A stretch of DNA of 64,000 bases, from positions 62,001 to 126,000 of the forward strand of contig NZ_AKJN02000007.1 of the NCBI RefSeq assembly GCF_000282315.2. Reading direction: 5' to 3'. The position numbers and the translations under genes are program-made. The notes below the pieces were generated by a model. That model worked only from the letters and a program-made list of their open reading frames with translations. It made no database searches and had not been told where the DNA came from. Source of the stretch: Pseudomonas sp. GM41(2012) (GTDB lineage: Bacteria > Pseudomonadota > Gammaproteobacteria > Pseudomonadales > Pseudomonadaceae). Within the stretch, counting starts at the first letter, position 1. Each line of letters starts with the position of its first letter. Below are positions 18,078-26,791 of the stretch, in pieces.

Positions 18078-19106
18078 TTACTTTTCTTTGATGGGTGTGC
18101 TGTCCATGACCTTGAAGCGCAGCACGCCAATCAACTGACCGTCCTCAGTCAGCACCCGGACCTGCCATTTGCCTGCGGGGTTGCCGGGGAAGTTTTGCTT
18201 GTGGGTCCAGGCGCGATAGCCTTCCTTGCGCCCTCCATTGATATCCAGCGGGATACGGTCGACTTCTTTCCCGTTGAACATCCAGACGTGATAAATCCGC
18301 TCAGCCAGCCCCCTGGGGGCGTTGATCGCGGTGTACGCGTACAGCCCACCTCCGCGAATCTGCTCGGCGCTGACTTCTTCCAGGCTCTTGCCGGGGGTGC
18401 GGTCTTGCATTTGGGTGCTGATCGCCACATCGGTCATCCACAGGGTCGCCGGTGGAACCCAGGATCGCAGCACCCAACCGGCGGCGCCGATACCGACGGT
18501 GATGCTGAGGATCGCCAACGCATTGCGCACAGTGCGAATCGGGAAGATCGAGGCTAGGCTCGGGAACGACAGCAACATGGCAATGCCCAGCGCCAGCTTG
18601 AAGCTCTGGGCGGTGGTCAGGTGCAAAATGACGGGCAGGGCGGTCAGCAGGGCCGCGAACAGAGTCAGGGTGTGCAGTGCCAGGAACGCCCAGCGGCGCG
18701 GTGCCAGCCATTTGTAGTAGAGCGGGTCGATGATCGAAATCAGCGCCGCCATGCTCAGTAATCCAGTGAAGAACAACTGGCCGCTGTTCCAGGTGGTAGT
18801 GATTAAAAAGAACGGCAGAACGAAGAATAGGCTTTCCTGGTGGATCATCTGCGTCGCATAACGCAGTAGCGGCTGGGGTATTTCGCGCTTGAAGACCTTG
18901 GCGAACAGCTTGGTGAGGCTGTTTTCCAGCATCAGCCAGACCCAGCTGACCAGCATGATGGTGGTGATCCAGGTCGCCAGACCCTGTTGGCGATCCACCA
19001 GCATGAAGCTGCCGACCCCGGAAATGAAACCACCGAGCGCAATGACCCCTGGGTAGCGCTTCATCAATTCCAGGATGCGCTGTACGAATAGGGTCAGAGT
19101 AGGCAT
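18078..19106 (-). CDS. Multi-pass membrane protein with C-terminal DUF2914 domain (DUF5924-type)
   Basis: A 342-residue protein of unknown function. The ATG at 19106 is chosen because the upstream frame runs into non-coding sequence. The first 200 residues hold about seven hydrophobic segments; the C-terminal third is soluble and has the DUF2914 pattern: AIN(A)PRGL, IYHVWMFNGKEVDRIPLDI, RKEGYRAWTHKQNFP, GKWQVRVLTEDGQLIGVLRFKV. This looks like a beta-rich ligand-binding or sensor module outside the membrane. It lies 54 bp upstream of the STAS-permease operon on the same strand and might be cotranscribed with it. Confidence 0.8.
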   Translation of the reverse strand: MPTLTLFVQRILELMKRYPGVIALGGFISGVGSFMLVDRQQGLATWITTIMLVSWVWLMLENSLTKLFAKVFKREIPQPLLRYATQMIHQESLFFVLPFFLITTTWNSGQLFFTGLLSMAALISIIDPLYYKWLAPRRWAFLALHTLTLFAALLTALPVILHLTTAQSFKLALGIAMLLSFPSLASIFPIRTVRNALAILSITVGIGAAGWVLRSWVPPATLWMTDVAISTQMQDRTPGKSLEEVSAEQIRGGGLYAYTAINAPRGLAERIYHVWMFNGKEVDRIPLDINGGRKEGYRAWTHKQNFPGNPAGKWQVRVLTEDGQLIGVLRFKVMDSTPIKEK

Positions 19107-19223
19107 TCGGCGGTTCGCAATAGTCGTGGGAAAAATCCTCGACAGGGTAACCGCCGAGAGGGCGGCGTGGCGAGGGTCCCGGTCACTTTGGCCAAACACA
19201 AAACCTGGGCCTAGACGCTTACC

Positions 19224-19372
19224 TGTGGCGAGGGGGCTTGCCCCCGTTCGGCTGCGTAGCAGTCGCAAAACCGGTTGATGCGGTGTATCTGCCTAAACGG
19301 GTCATCAGTTTTGGGGCCGCTTCGCAGCCCAACGGGGGCAAGCCCCCTCGCCACAAAAGTCCCCTCGCCACA
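19224..19372. repeat. Long inverted repeat, TGTGGCGAGGGGGCTTGCCCCC family
   Basis: Arms TGTGGCGAGGGGGCTTGCCC and the matching reverse complement near 19336-19356 enclose a second inverted pair around the CTGCG/CGCAG motifs. A partial third copy (CCCCTCGCCACA) follows directly. Same general family as 14330-14494. It fills the gap behind the M16 peptidase gene. Confidence 0.85.
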
Positions 19373-19380
19373 AGGATCGG

Positions 19381-20757
19381 TTACCGTCTGCGATGTACGC
19401 GCCAAGCCAACAGACTGAGTACAAGCAAACCGAACACCCCGGCAATCGCCCACATAAACTGATCATCACTGATCAACGGCTGTTCGATCCGCAGGTAGCC
19501 CGGCTGCATCAGCAATTCACGCATGGCCTTGTTTGCTTCTTCCAGCGTCACCCCTTGCAGTTCCTTGGCGGGGTTGGCGAAACGGCCGTCCTCGTAGTCC
19601 CCAAGGGCACTCCAGTAATAATCGGCCAACGCGCTGTTGCCTTGCACGGCCCAGGCCTGGCGGGCGATGGCGGCCTGCTTGATGCGGTTGAAGGTGCCGG
19701 CATTGAGACCGTCCCTGAGCAACCCGGCCTTCAGATTATCCAGCACCCGTTCAGCCTCGGGCACGTCGTCGCGCTCAAGGTCCGCATTCAGGCTCATGAA
19801 ACCCACACCGCCAAACACCTCGCGCTCGACCGAAGGCCCGTAGGACAAGCCATGGGCCAGGCGCAATTGGCGGTAGAGCGCCCAGTCCAGATAGTCCTTG
19901 AGCAAGTCGAAGGTTTCGTCGTGCTGATCTTCCAGCACCGGCTCTGGCACCAGCCAATGCAACTTGGCACTGCCGCCAACAAAACCATGACTCAGGGTGC
20001 GCTCATGGGCAGCACTGGCCTGGATCGCCGGCAGGGGCGGGTGATCGGTCGGATCGACCGCTTCAAGCGCGCCATAAGACCGTTCCAGATAGGCCGGCAG
20101 CAACCGCTCAAGGTCGCCGACGACGATCAGGGTCATGTTGTTGGGCGCGTACCAGGCCTTGCGTACCTTTTCCAGCTGATCGCGGGTCAGGTGATCGACT
20201 TCGGCGCGTTCGGGGCATTTGAGGCCCAGTTCCACTGCCAGCTGATTACTCGCCGTGTGGCCAAGGTCCTGACGATCCAGAAAGCGTTGCAGGTGCGAGT
20301 AATGGCCGCCATCTTCGCGCTCGACCACTTGTTTGGCGGCGTTGATGGCGTTGTCGTCGATTCGGGTCTGGGTCAGCAGCGCCAGCAGCAGGTCGAGGAC
20401 CTTGCGCTGGTTTTTCGCCGGGGCTTCGATGACGAACGTCGTGTCGGCATTGCTGGTGTAGGCGTTCCACTCGCCACCCAAGGCCTGCATGCGCTCTTCC
20501 AGCCCGCCTTCGCCCGTGGCGTCGATGCCGCTGAACAGCAAGTGCTCAAGCAGGTGCGGCAGCTCCTTGTCGGCGCAGCTGAAATCATCGATGCCGACGC
20601 CGACCACCAGACGAATCGCCACATGCCCGCGCTCGGTACCGGGTTTGAGCAGCAATTGCAGGCCGTTGGGCAGCGTGTAGCCCTCGACCTGAAAGCGATC
20701 CAGGGCAAATGAAGGGAATGAGCCAAGCAACAGACAAGCGAACAACAAACAACGCAT
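19381..20757 (-). CDS. M16-family (insulinase/pitrilysin) zinc peptidase with C-terminal membrane anchor
   Basis: A 458-residue metallopeptidase. The ATG at 20757 gives a signal peptide (about 1-18, LLGSFPSFA). The inverted zinc motif H68-L-L-E-H72 is present, followed about 75 residues later by the third ligand region (E146/E148 in VVEREDGG). The C-terminal half is the M16_C-type domain. Unusually for the family, the protein ends in a hydrophobic segment (about 433-452) followed by RVHRRR, so it may be an inner-membrane-tethered periplasmic enzyme. Substrate unknown. A single M16 unit suggests it acts as a dimer. It is flanked by repeats on both sides and probably monocistronic. Confidence 0.88.
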   Translation of the reverse strand: MRCLLFACLLLGSFPSFALDRFQVEGYTLPNGLQLLLKPGTERGHVAIRLVVGVGIDDFSCADKELPHLLEHLLFSGIDATGEGGLEERMQALGGEWNAYTSNADTTFVIEAPAKNQRKVLDLLLALLTQTRIDDNAINAAKQVVEREDGGHYSHLQRFLDRQDLGHTASNQLAVELGLKCPERAEVDHLTRDQLEKVRKAWYAPNNMTLIVVGDLERLLPAYLERSYGALEAVDPTDHPPLPAIQASAAHERTLSHGFVGGSAKLHWLVPEPVLEDQHDETFDLLKDYLDWALYRQLRLAHGLSYGPSVEREVFGGVGFMSLNADLERDDVPEAERVLDNLKAGLLRDGLNAGTFNRIKQAAIARQAWAVQGNSALADYYWSALGDYEDGRFANPAKELQGVTLEEANKAMRELLMQPGYLRIEQPLISDDQFMWAIAGVFGLLVLSLLAWRVHRRR

Positions 20758-20800
20758 AGCAAGCTTCCAGGCAACCAATCGGAGATCCGTGTCGTCAGCC

Positions 20801-20908
20801 AGGCCGTCTTCGCGAGCAGGCTCACTCCCAAAGTGGATCTTCGGTGTAATCGGAAATTGTGTCCGACTCAGATCACCTGTGGGAGCGAGCCTGCTCGCGA
20901 TGGCGGCC
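20801..20908. repeat. Inverted repeat, GGGAGCGAGCCTGCTCGCGATGG family
   Basis: Arms at 20801-20830 (ending TTCGCGAGCAGGCTCACTCCC) and 20879-20908 (beginning TGTGGGAGCGAGCCTGCTCG) are inverted relative to each other around a 48-bp centre. This is a third subtype of short palindrome in this window. It lies between the M16 peptidase start and the Na/Pi cotransporter stop, so it may overlap the peptidase promoter. Confidence 0.8.
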
Positions 20909-20952
20909 TTCATGCTGAATCAATGTTACTGACTGATCACTCTGCCAGACGT

Positions 20953-22611
20953 TCAAGGTGAATGAGTAATGTCAGCGAATTCGTCGGCCGCCAGGGCGCC
21001 GGTGTCGGAAGTTTCCAGCACCACATAGGCGCTGCTGCAAAACAGTGAATTCAGACGCTTCATGTCGGCAATCAACTCAAGGTGCAACGAGCTGGTCTCG
21101 ATACTCTGCACGATCTTACGTTGCAATCGGCTGACGTGAGCATGGGCCAGGCGCCGTTCCTGTGCGCGAAAGCGACGTTTCTCACGCAGTAACTGGCGGG
21201 CACTTTCCTTATCGGCACTGAGGAATACCGACAACCCCAGGCGCAGGTTGGAGATCAACTGACTGTGCAGCCCCGCCAACTCTTCCAGGCCGACCTCGGA
21301 AAAAGACCGGCGCTGCGAGGTTTTCTGTTGCTGGACCTTGCGCAGCATGCGTTCGATGAGGTCACTGGCGAGTTTAAGGTTGATCGCCAGCTCGATGATT
21401 TCCGCCCAGCGCCGGCTGTCCTGCTCGCTGAGGTCTTCGCGGGGCATTTGCGCCAGATACAGTTTGATCGCGCCATAGAGCGATTCCACATCATCGGTCA
21501 GGCGCCGCATTTCCTGGGTAACGGCGGTTTGCTTGCCGTTCAGCACGTCGAGCATGGCCTCGAGCATGTTGTCGATCAGGTCGCCGATGCGCAGGGTTTC
21601 CCGGGCGGCATTGGCCAGCGCCAGACTGGGCGTGACCAGCGCTGTGGGATCAAGATGCCGCGGTTTGGCAGTGCCATTGATTTGCGGGCGCTCCGGCAGC
21701 ACCCACGCACAGAACCTGGCCATCGGTCCGACACTCGGCAGCAAGAGCAGGCAACGCGCGGTGTTGTAGAGCAGGTGAAAGCCGATGACCATTTCCTGAG
21801 GGCTGAAGTCCAGGCTGTCGATCCAGTGCACCAACGGGTCGAGCACCGGGATGATCAGCAACAGGCCGATCAGTTTGTAGAGCAGGCTGCCCAGCGCCAC
21901 CTGGCGGCCGGCGGCGTTCTGCATGCTGGTGCTGAGGAAGGCAAGGATGCCGCTGCCGATGTTGGCGCCGATCACCAGGCCGATGGCAACGGGCAGGCTG
22001 ATCACCGCAGCACCGGCCAGGGTCGCGGTCAGCAGGACGGCGGCCAGGCTGGAGTAGGAAACCATCGCAAACAGCGCGCCGACCAGGGCATCGAGCAAGA
22101 TGTCGCCGGTCAGCGAGGCGAAAATAACCTTCACGCCTTGGGCCTGGGTAATCGGCGCGGCAGCCTCGACGATCAGTTGCAGCGCCAGGATGATCAGCCC
22201 CAGCCCGATACAGACCCGGCCCATCTGTCCGACCCGGGTCTGTTTGCGCGACAGAAAGAAAATCACCCCAAGAAAGATCAGCAGCGGCGACAACCATGAC
22301 AGGTCGAAGGTCAGCACCCGCGCCATCAGCGCGGTACCGACGTCGGCCCCGAGCATGGTCGCCAGGGCCGGGGTCAACGCCATCAGGCCCTGACCGACAA
22401 AGGAGGTGACGAGCATGGCGGTGGCGTTGCTGCTCTGGACCATCGCCGTCACGACGATCCCCGAGATGAACGCCAGCCAGCGCTTGGACATGTTCCGGCC
22501 AATCACATGGCGCAGGTTGGAACCGTAGACCCGCAAGATGCCGGTTCGGACGATGTGCGTGCCCCAAATCAACAAGGCCACGGCAGATAACAAATTGAGC
22601 AGGGTGAGCAT
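20953..22611 (-). CDS. Na+/phosphate cotransporter family protein with PhoU-like domain
   Basis: A 552-residue protein of the NptA/YjbB (Na/Pi-cotransporter II) family. Two inverted repeats are visible in the membrane part: the first with VQSSNAT and GADVGTALMA, the second with SYSSLAAVLL and GANIGSGIL, the QSS-type motifs forming the transport core. From about residue 340 a soluble helical PhoU-like region follows (DLIDNMLEAMLDVLNG, IELAINLKLASDLIERM), ending near residue 540. In E. coli the homologue YjbB exports phosphate, so direction is uncertain here. Upstream lies a terminator of the opposite neighbour and a 170-bp leader. Confidence 0.88.
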   Translation of the reverse strand: MLTLLNLLSAVALLIWGTHIVRTGILRVYGSNLRHVIGRNMSKRWLAFISGIVVTAMVQSSNATAMLVTSFVGQGLMALTPALATMLGADVGTALMARVLTFDLSWLSPLLIFLGVIFFLSRKQTRVGQMGRVCIGLGLIILALQLIVEAAAPITQAQGVKVIFASLTGDILLDALVGALFAMVSYSSLAAVLLTATLAGAAVISLPVAIGLVIGANIGSGILAFLSTSMQNAAGRQVALGSLLYKLIGLLLIIPVLDPLVHWIDSLDFSPQEMVIGFHLLYNTARCLLLLPSVGPMARFCAWVLPERPQINGTAKPRHLDPTALVTPSLALANAARETLRIGDLIDNMLEAMLDVLNGKQTAVTQEMRRLTDDVESLYGAIKLYLAQMPREDLSEQDSRRWAEIIELAINLKLASDLIERMLRKVQQQKTSQRRSFSEVGLEELAGLHSQLISNLRLGLSVFLSADKESARQLLREKRRFRAQERRLAHAHVSRLQRKIVQSIETSSLHLELIADMKRLNSLFCSSAYVVLETSDTGALAADEFADITHSP

Positions 22612-22781
22612 GCAGGCCCCCTGTGGTGGTAGCGCCCCATTGGGGCAAGTTGACGGTGCCGCGCGTTCTTCTACGTTCTGTACTTAAGCTGTAGTTGGCT
22701 AACGGTCTGCGCGCCAGCATCGCACAGCTAAAGAAGCGATTGAAACAAAACCGTCATGAAAACAGGTTCATGCAGATATGA

Positions 22782-22804
22782 AAAAGGGGCCCGAAGGCCC
22801 CTTT
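22782..22804 (-). terminator. Rho-independent terminator of the TerC-family gene
   Basis: Stem GGGGCC / GGCCCC with a CGAA loop, read leftward ending in a run of five T. It lies about 20 bp beyond the stop of the gene at 22825. Confidence 0.8.
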
Positions 22805-22824
22805 GTCATCACATGGCATTCGGG

Positions 22825-23592
22825 TTACTGACCCGGAATGTCCTTGCGCAGCTTCACCGGATCCTGCTGCTTGCGCTTTTTCGCCATCGCGGTACGCATC
22901 TTGATGTTGATTGCTTCCACCGCCAGCGAGAACGCCATGGCGAAGTAGACGTAGCCTTTTGGCACGTGAACGTCGAGGGATTCAGCAATCAGCACAGTAC
23001 CGACTATCAACAGGAACGACAGCGCCAGCATCTTCAGCGATGGGTGCTTGTCGATGAACTCGCTGATGGTGCCGGAAGCCCACATCATCACCAGCACGGC
23101 AACGACGATCGCCGCGACCATGACCGGTACGTGGGACACCATGCCCACGGCGGTGATGACCGAGTCCAGCGAGAACACGATGTCGATGATCGCGATCTGA
23201 ACGATGGTGTAGAGGAAGTTGCCGCCCTTGCCGCCCGGCTCCTCATTGGTTTCGTCTTCACCTTCCAGCGCGTGGTACATCTCTTGCGAGCTCTTCCACA
23301 GCAGGAACAGACCACCGAAGAACAGGATCAGGTCACGCCCGGAAATACCCTGGCCGAACACTTCGAACAAGTCGGCGGTAAGGCGCATGACCCAGGTGAT
23401 CGACAGCAGCAACAGGATCCGCGTGACCATGGCCAGCGCCAGGCCGAAAATCCGCGTGCGCGCCTGCATGTGCTTGGGCATGCGGCTGACCAGGATCGAA
23501 ATCATGATGATGTTATCGATACCCAGAACGATTTCCAGGGCGGTCAGGGTGAAGAAGGCAACCCAGATTTCAGGGTTGGTCAGCCATTCCAT
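22825..23592 (-). CDS. TerC-family integral membrane protein
   Basis: A 255-residue polytopic protein of the TerC/YgjT superfamily. The hallmark LEIVLGIDNIIMISI in TM1 and its repeat IDIVFSLDSVITAVGM in the middle carry the paired acidic residues thought to bind metal cations. About seven hydrophobic segments are seen, with a charged loop near 115-130. Related proteins have been linked to manganese export and to tellurite resistance loci; substrate here is not proven. It is a single gene, with its own terminator and a hairpin upstream. Confidence 0.88.
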   Translation of the reverse strand: MEWLTNPEIWVAFFTLTALEIVLGIDNIIMISILVSRMPKHMQARTRIFGLALAMVTRILLLLSITWVMRLTADLFEVFGQGISGRDLILFFGGLFLLWKSSQEMYHALEGEDETNEEPGGKGGNFLYTIVQIAIIDIVFSLDSVITAVGMVSHVPVMVAAIVVAVLVMMWASGTISEFIDKHPSLKMLALSFLLIVGTVLIAESLDVHVPKGYVYFAMAFSLAVEAINIKMRTAMAKKRKQQDPVKLRKDIPGQ

Positions 23593-23625
23593 GTGTATTC
23601 CTTTGTGCGAGTGTTAAACCACGAA

Positions 23626-23658
23626 GGGCCCAGGCTTCAAACAACAAAGCCTGGACCC
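23626..23658. repeat. Inverted repeat between TerC-family and CitMHS genes
   Basis: Twelve-base arms GGGCCCAGGCTT and AAGCCTGGACCC (one mismatch) around a nine-base loop. It lies 20 bp beyond the stop of the citrate carrier read leftward. It lacks a T-run, so it is either a weak terminator for that gene or an mRNA 3'-end stabiliser. Confidence 0.6.
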
Positions 23659-23677
23659 GTCATGGTGAGTCTTGGGC

Positions 23678-24985
23678 TTATAGAGTGCTGAACAGCGGAA
23701 AAATCCCCATCAGCAAAGCGGCGACCAGTATGCACATGCAAACCAGCACTGCCCACTTCAGGGTGAAACGCTGGTGATCACCGAAGTCGATACCGGCCAG
23801 GGCCACCAACAGGTAGGTCGATGGTACCAGCGGGCTCAGCAAGTGGACGGGCTGACCGACGATCGAGGCACGTGCCATTTCAACCGCGGTTATACCGTAA
23901 TGACTGGCGGCTTCCGCAAGTACCGGTAACACGCCGTAATAAAATGCATCGTTCGACATGAAGAACGTGAACGGCATGCTCACCAGTGCAGTGATCACCG
24001 CCAGGTACGGACCGAGGAAGTCCGGGATGACCGACAACAGGCTTTTCGACATCGCATCGACCATGCCGGTGCCCGACAGGATGCCGGTGAAGATACCGGC
24101 CGCGAAGATCAAACCGACCACCGCCAGCACGCTACCGGCGTGGGCCGCGACGCGGTCCTTTTGCTGTTGCATGCACGGGTAGTTGACGATCATCGCGATA
24201 CTGAACGCCACCATGAACAGCACCGGCAGCGGCAACAGACCGGCGACCAGGGTGCACATCAGGACCAGGGTCAGGGCGCCGTTGAACCAGATTAACTTCG
24301 GACGACGGGCATCCGGGAATTGCGAAACGCTGATTTCACTGTGGTCGATTTCCTCGCCCACCAGGTGCAGCTCACCCAGACGTGCACGCTCACGCATGCC
24401 GTAGAAGTAGGCAATCACGAGGATAGCCAGCACCCCGAAAGCCATCGCCGGAATCATGGGTACGAAGATGTCGGACGGGTCCACGTGCAGCGCACTGGCC
24501 GCACGAGCGGTCGGGCCGCCCCATGGCGTCATGTTCATCACGCCACCGGCGAGGATGATCAAGCCGGCCATGATCCGCGGGCTCATGCCGATACGGGCGT
24601 AGAGCGGCAACATGGCGGCCACGCAGATCATATAAGTGGTCGCGCCGTCCCCATCGAGGGAGACGACGAGCGCCAGTACGGCGGTGCCGACCGAAACTTT
24701 CAACGGGTCGCCCTTGACCAGTTTGAGGATCTTGCGCACGGCCGGGTCGAACAGGCCGGAATCGATCATCAGGGCGAAGTACAGAATGGCGAACATCAGC
24801 ATCACACCGGTCGGTGCGAGCTTGGTGATGCCTTCGAGCATCATCGGGCCGATCTTCGGCGCAAAACCACCGAACAGCGCGAACAGGATCGGGATGATGA
24901 TCAAAGCGATCAGCGCGGAAAGGCGCTTGGTCATGATCAGGAACATGAACGTGATGACCATGGCAAAGCCAAGGAAAGTCAGCAT
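23678..24985 (-). CDS. Citrate-metal:proton symporter, CitMHS family
   Basis: A 435-residue inner-membrane carrier. The N-terminus MLTFLGFAMVITFMFLIMT, the SLDGDGATTYMICVAAMLPLY block, GGVMNMTPWGGPTARAAS, and the C-terminal SNDAFYYGVLPVLAEAA and PLVPSTYLLVALAGIDFGDHQ blocks are the conserved elements of the CitM/CitH family, which takes up citrate complexed to Mg2+ or other divalent cations. About 11-12 hydrophobic segments are present. It corresponds in position to P. aeruginosa citA. No citrate-specific two-component system is seen next to it. Confidence 0.92.
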   Translation of the reverse strand: MLTFLGFAMVITFMFLIMTKRLSALIALIIIPILFALFGGFAPKIGPMMLEGITKLAPTGVMLMFAILYFALMIDSGLFDPAVRKILKLVKGDPLKVSVGTAVLALVVSLDGDGATTYMICVAAMLPLYARIGMSPRIMAGLIILAGGVMNMTPWGGPTARAASALHVDPSDIFVPMIPAMAFGVLAILVIAYFYGMRERARLGELHLVGEEIDHSEISVSQFPDARRPKLIWFNGALTLVLMCTLVAGLLPLPVLFMVAFSIAMIVNYPCMQQQKDRVAAHAGSVLAVVGLIFAAGIFTGILSGTGMVDAMSKSLLSVIPDFLGPYLAVITALVSMPFTFFMSNDAFYYGVLPVLAEAASHYGITAVEMARASIVGQPVHLLSPLVPSTYLLVALAGIDFGDHQRFTLKWAVLVCMCILVAALLMGIFPLFSTL

Positions 24986-25303
24986 GGGAATACTCCAGGC
25001 ATAGCGCGTCTAGGGAATGGGCGAACCGGGTGGGTCAGCGCAGAACGGGAAGCACGAGGCGTATGGGTGGAGTGACAGCGAAGTGGCGGGTAGTAGAGGA
25101 CATCAGGATCACCATTGTTGTTGTTAAATGGGCTGTGCGAGCGATAAAACACTGGCATTGGCCGACCGGTCTGTTGCCGGTAGTGGGGGCGATCCTAATC
25201 GCGGAAGCTTTCAGCCAGCTTTCGCGGATGAAAGCATTGACCAGATGTGCAACCGGTCGTCGGACGGTTTGAAGTCCCTGAAAACAGGGCAGGAGGACAA
25301 AAC
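24986..25303. other. Intergenic region, divergent promoters only
   Basis: A 318-bp gap between the divergent citrate carrier and GFA-family genes. It must hold both promoters. I see no open frame, hairpin or repeat that I would defend; a strong ribosome binding site (AGGAGG at 25291-25296) belongs to the gene on the right. Confidence 0.4.
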
Positions 25304-25705
25304 ATGGCCGAAATTCATACGGGCGGCTGCCACTGCGGACATCTGCGCTATCAATTCAGCGGGCCTTTGCACGACATCGCCCACTGTCATTGTTCGATTT
25401 GCAGACGAGTCAGCGGCGGGATCGTGACCACCTGGATCACCGTGCCCGCGTCAGCCTTTGAATGGGTGAAAGGAACGCCGGCGCAGTACGACTCTTCAAC
25501 CACCTGCGTGCGGTATTTCTGCGGCAACTGTGGGGCGCAGCTGGCGCTGGTCACGCACCTGAGCCCGGACAGCATCGATGTGACCATCGCCACCCTCGAT
25601 CATCCCGAGCACGCACCCGCCGAAAGGCATATCTGGACTGACAACCGACTGCCGTGGCTGCATCTGGATGAACATTTGCCCGGCGAAGCCGAGGAACAGT
25701 TGTAA
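25304..25705 (+). CDS. GFA-family (CENP-V/Gfa) zinc-binding protein
   Basis: A 133-residue protein with the conserved cysteine array of the GFA family: GGCHCG near the N-terminus, HCHCSICRR in the middle and CGNCGA further on, which bind structural and active-site zinc. Family members were named for glutathione-dependent formaldehyde activation, but most have no established reaction, so the substrate is unknown. The ATG at 25304 is chosen for its AGGAGG ribosome binding site eight bases upstream; the longer frame is discarded. It converges with the gene that ends at 25711. Confidence 0.9.
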   Translation: MAEIHTGGCHCGHLRYQFSGPLHDIAHCHCSICRRVSGGIVTTWITVPASAFEWVKGTPAQYDSSTTCVRYFCGNCGAQLALVTHLSPDSIDVTIATLDHPEHAPAERHIWTDNRLPWLHLDEHLPGEAEEQL

Positions 25706-25710
25706 ACTGA

Positions 25711-26037
25711 TCAAAAAATAGACAGATCCAGTGGCCGAATCGCACCCATCCAGATCGCATGCTCGGTGTGGTCGAGCAGATCGTCGCCGGTGTCCGGGTG
25801 CAGGAACACCACCAAGCCTTTGCGGTTGAGCGCAAGCCAGGGCAGCACGTCGCCGATGTATTGCGGCTCGAAGGCCAACTGGCAACTCCAGTCCGGGTGC
25901 GGGCCCACCGGCCGTTCATGGACGCGGCCCATCCTCACTGGAAACAGTTGCGCCGCCTGCTCACACAAGGCGCGCGCCTGAGGAAGGGTACTGGCGTCGA
26001 AGTAGACATGGGCGTGGTAGCCCTTGATCTGCTGCAT
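25711..26037 (-). CDS. DOPA 4,5-dioxygenase-like protein
   Basis: A 108-residue protein of the DOPA-dioxygenase family (DUF1 domain seen in fungi, plants and bacteria). The ATG at 26037 starts MQQIKGYHAHVYFD, with the characteristic HAHVYFD metal-ligand strand, then HERPVGPHPDWSCQLAF, GLVVFLHPDTGDDLLDHTEHAIWMG; conserved His residues are in the right places for Fe(II) binding. The biological substrate in pseudomonads is unknown and no aromatic catabolic genes are adjacent. It converges with the GFA gene, five bases apart. Confidence 0.85.
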   Translation of the reverse strand: MQQIKGYHAHVYFDASTLPQARALCEQAAQLFPVRMGRVHERPVGPHPDWSCQLAFEPQYIGDVLPWLALNRKGLVVFLHPDTGDDLLDHTEHAIWMGAIRPLDLSIF

Positions 26038-26119
26038 TTGAAACCCTCTGAACCGAGTCGAACCGGCGTTGTTTCCCACAGGTCACACGCCATAGAGATA
26101 GGAAGAACGGAGCACGGCC

Positions 26120-26791
26120 ATGAAAAATGCCGAAACCCCGGTGGTGAAAGTAGTGCTTTATGGTGCCATGAGTAGCCTGGGCAGTGCGCTGATGGCTGAA
26201 ATGCTGCGGCGCCAACATGAAGTGATCGCGATTCTTGATGACCTGACGGCGCTCGCGCCGCGTCCGGGACTGCGGACCAAGACCGGTGACTTGTTCGACG
26301 CCAAGCGGGTCAAGCAGAGCGTCGCCGGGTGTTCGGCGGTGATCTGTCTGCTGGATGCACCCGGATTGCCGATGAACAGCGAGCACGTGGAAAAATCCAT
26401 CGTGCCCGGCCCGGTCGAGCAAGTGCTGGCGGTGGATGCCCTGATCGATGGCATGCAGGCCTCAGGGATTGCCCGACTGTTTCTGGTCGGAGATTTCGAG
26501 GCACTGGACGATCCGGAGATAGAAGATCGACTGCAACGCCACGCCGCCGAAGAAATCCGCGAAGCCCTGCAAAGCAGCACCTTGCACTGGACGCTGGTGA
26601 ATGCGCCGCGCGGGGTGCCAGGGTTGACCATCGAACATTTCAGCCACGTCAGCAGCAGCCTGGAGCCGGGCCTCGCCGAACCGCTTGGACGGTTGAGCCG
26701 GGTGGCCGTCGGGATTGCCGATGAGTTGCGGTTGAACCTGCATGTCGGCGAACACGTGACCTTTGTCGCGACCGAGGCTATACAGCAATAG
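26120..26791 (+). CDS. NAD(P)-binding Rossmann-fold protein (atypical SDR-like)
   Basis: A 223-residue protein. An N-terminal strand followed by YGAMSSLGSALMAEMLRRQHEV resembles the dinucleotide-binding TGxxGxxG loop of NAD(P)H-binding epimerase-like proteins, although the glycines are degenerate. A central IARLFLVGDFEALDD, then LHWTLVNAPRGVPG matches the NAD(P)-binding family (NmrA/YwnB-like). No YxxxK catalytic pair is evident, so it may be a redox sensor or reductase of unknown substrate. Its 3' end overlaps the convergent LysR gene by 14 bases. Confidence 0.7.
   Translation: MKNAETPVVKVVLYGAMSSLGSALMAEMLRRQHEVIAILDDLTALAPRPGLRTKTGDLFDAKRVKQSVAGCSAVICLLDAPGLPMNSEHVEKSIVPGPVEQVLAVDALIDGMQASGIARLFLVGDFEALDDPEIEDRLQRHAAEEIREALQSSTLHWTLVNAPRGVPGLTIEHFSHVSSSLEPGLAEPLGRLSRVAVGIADELRLNLHVGEHVTFVATEAIQQ

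Noticed and set aside
22100..22393. Plus-strand ORFs within the Na/Pi cotransporter gene
   Set aside because: Antisense shadows in a well-supported gene.
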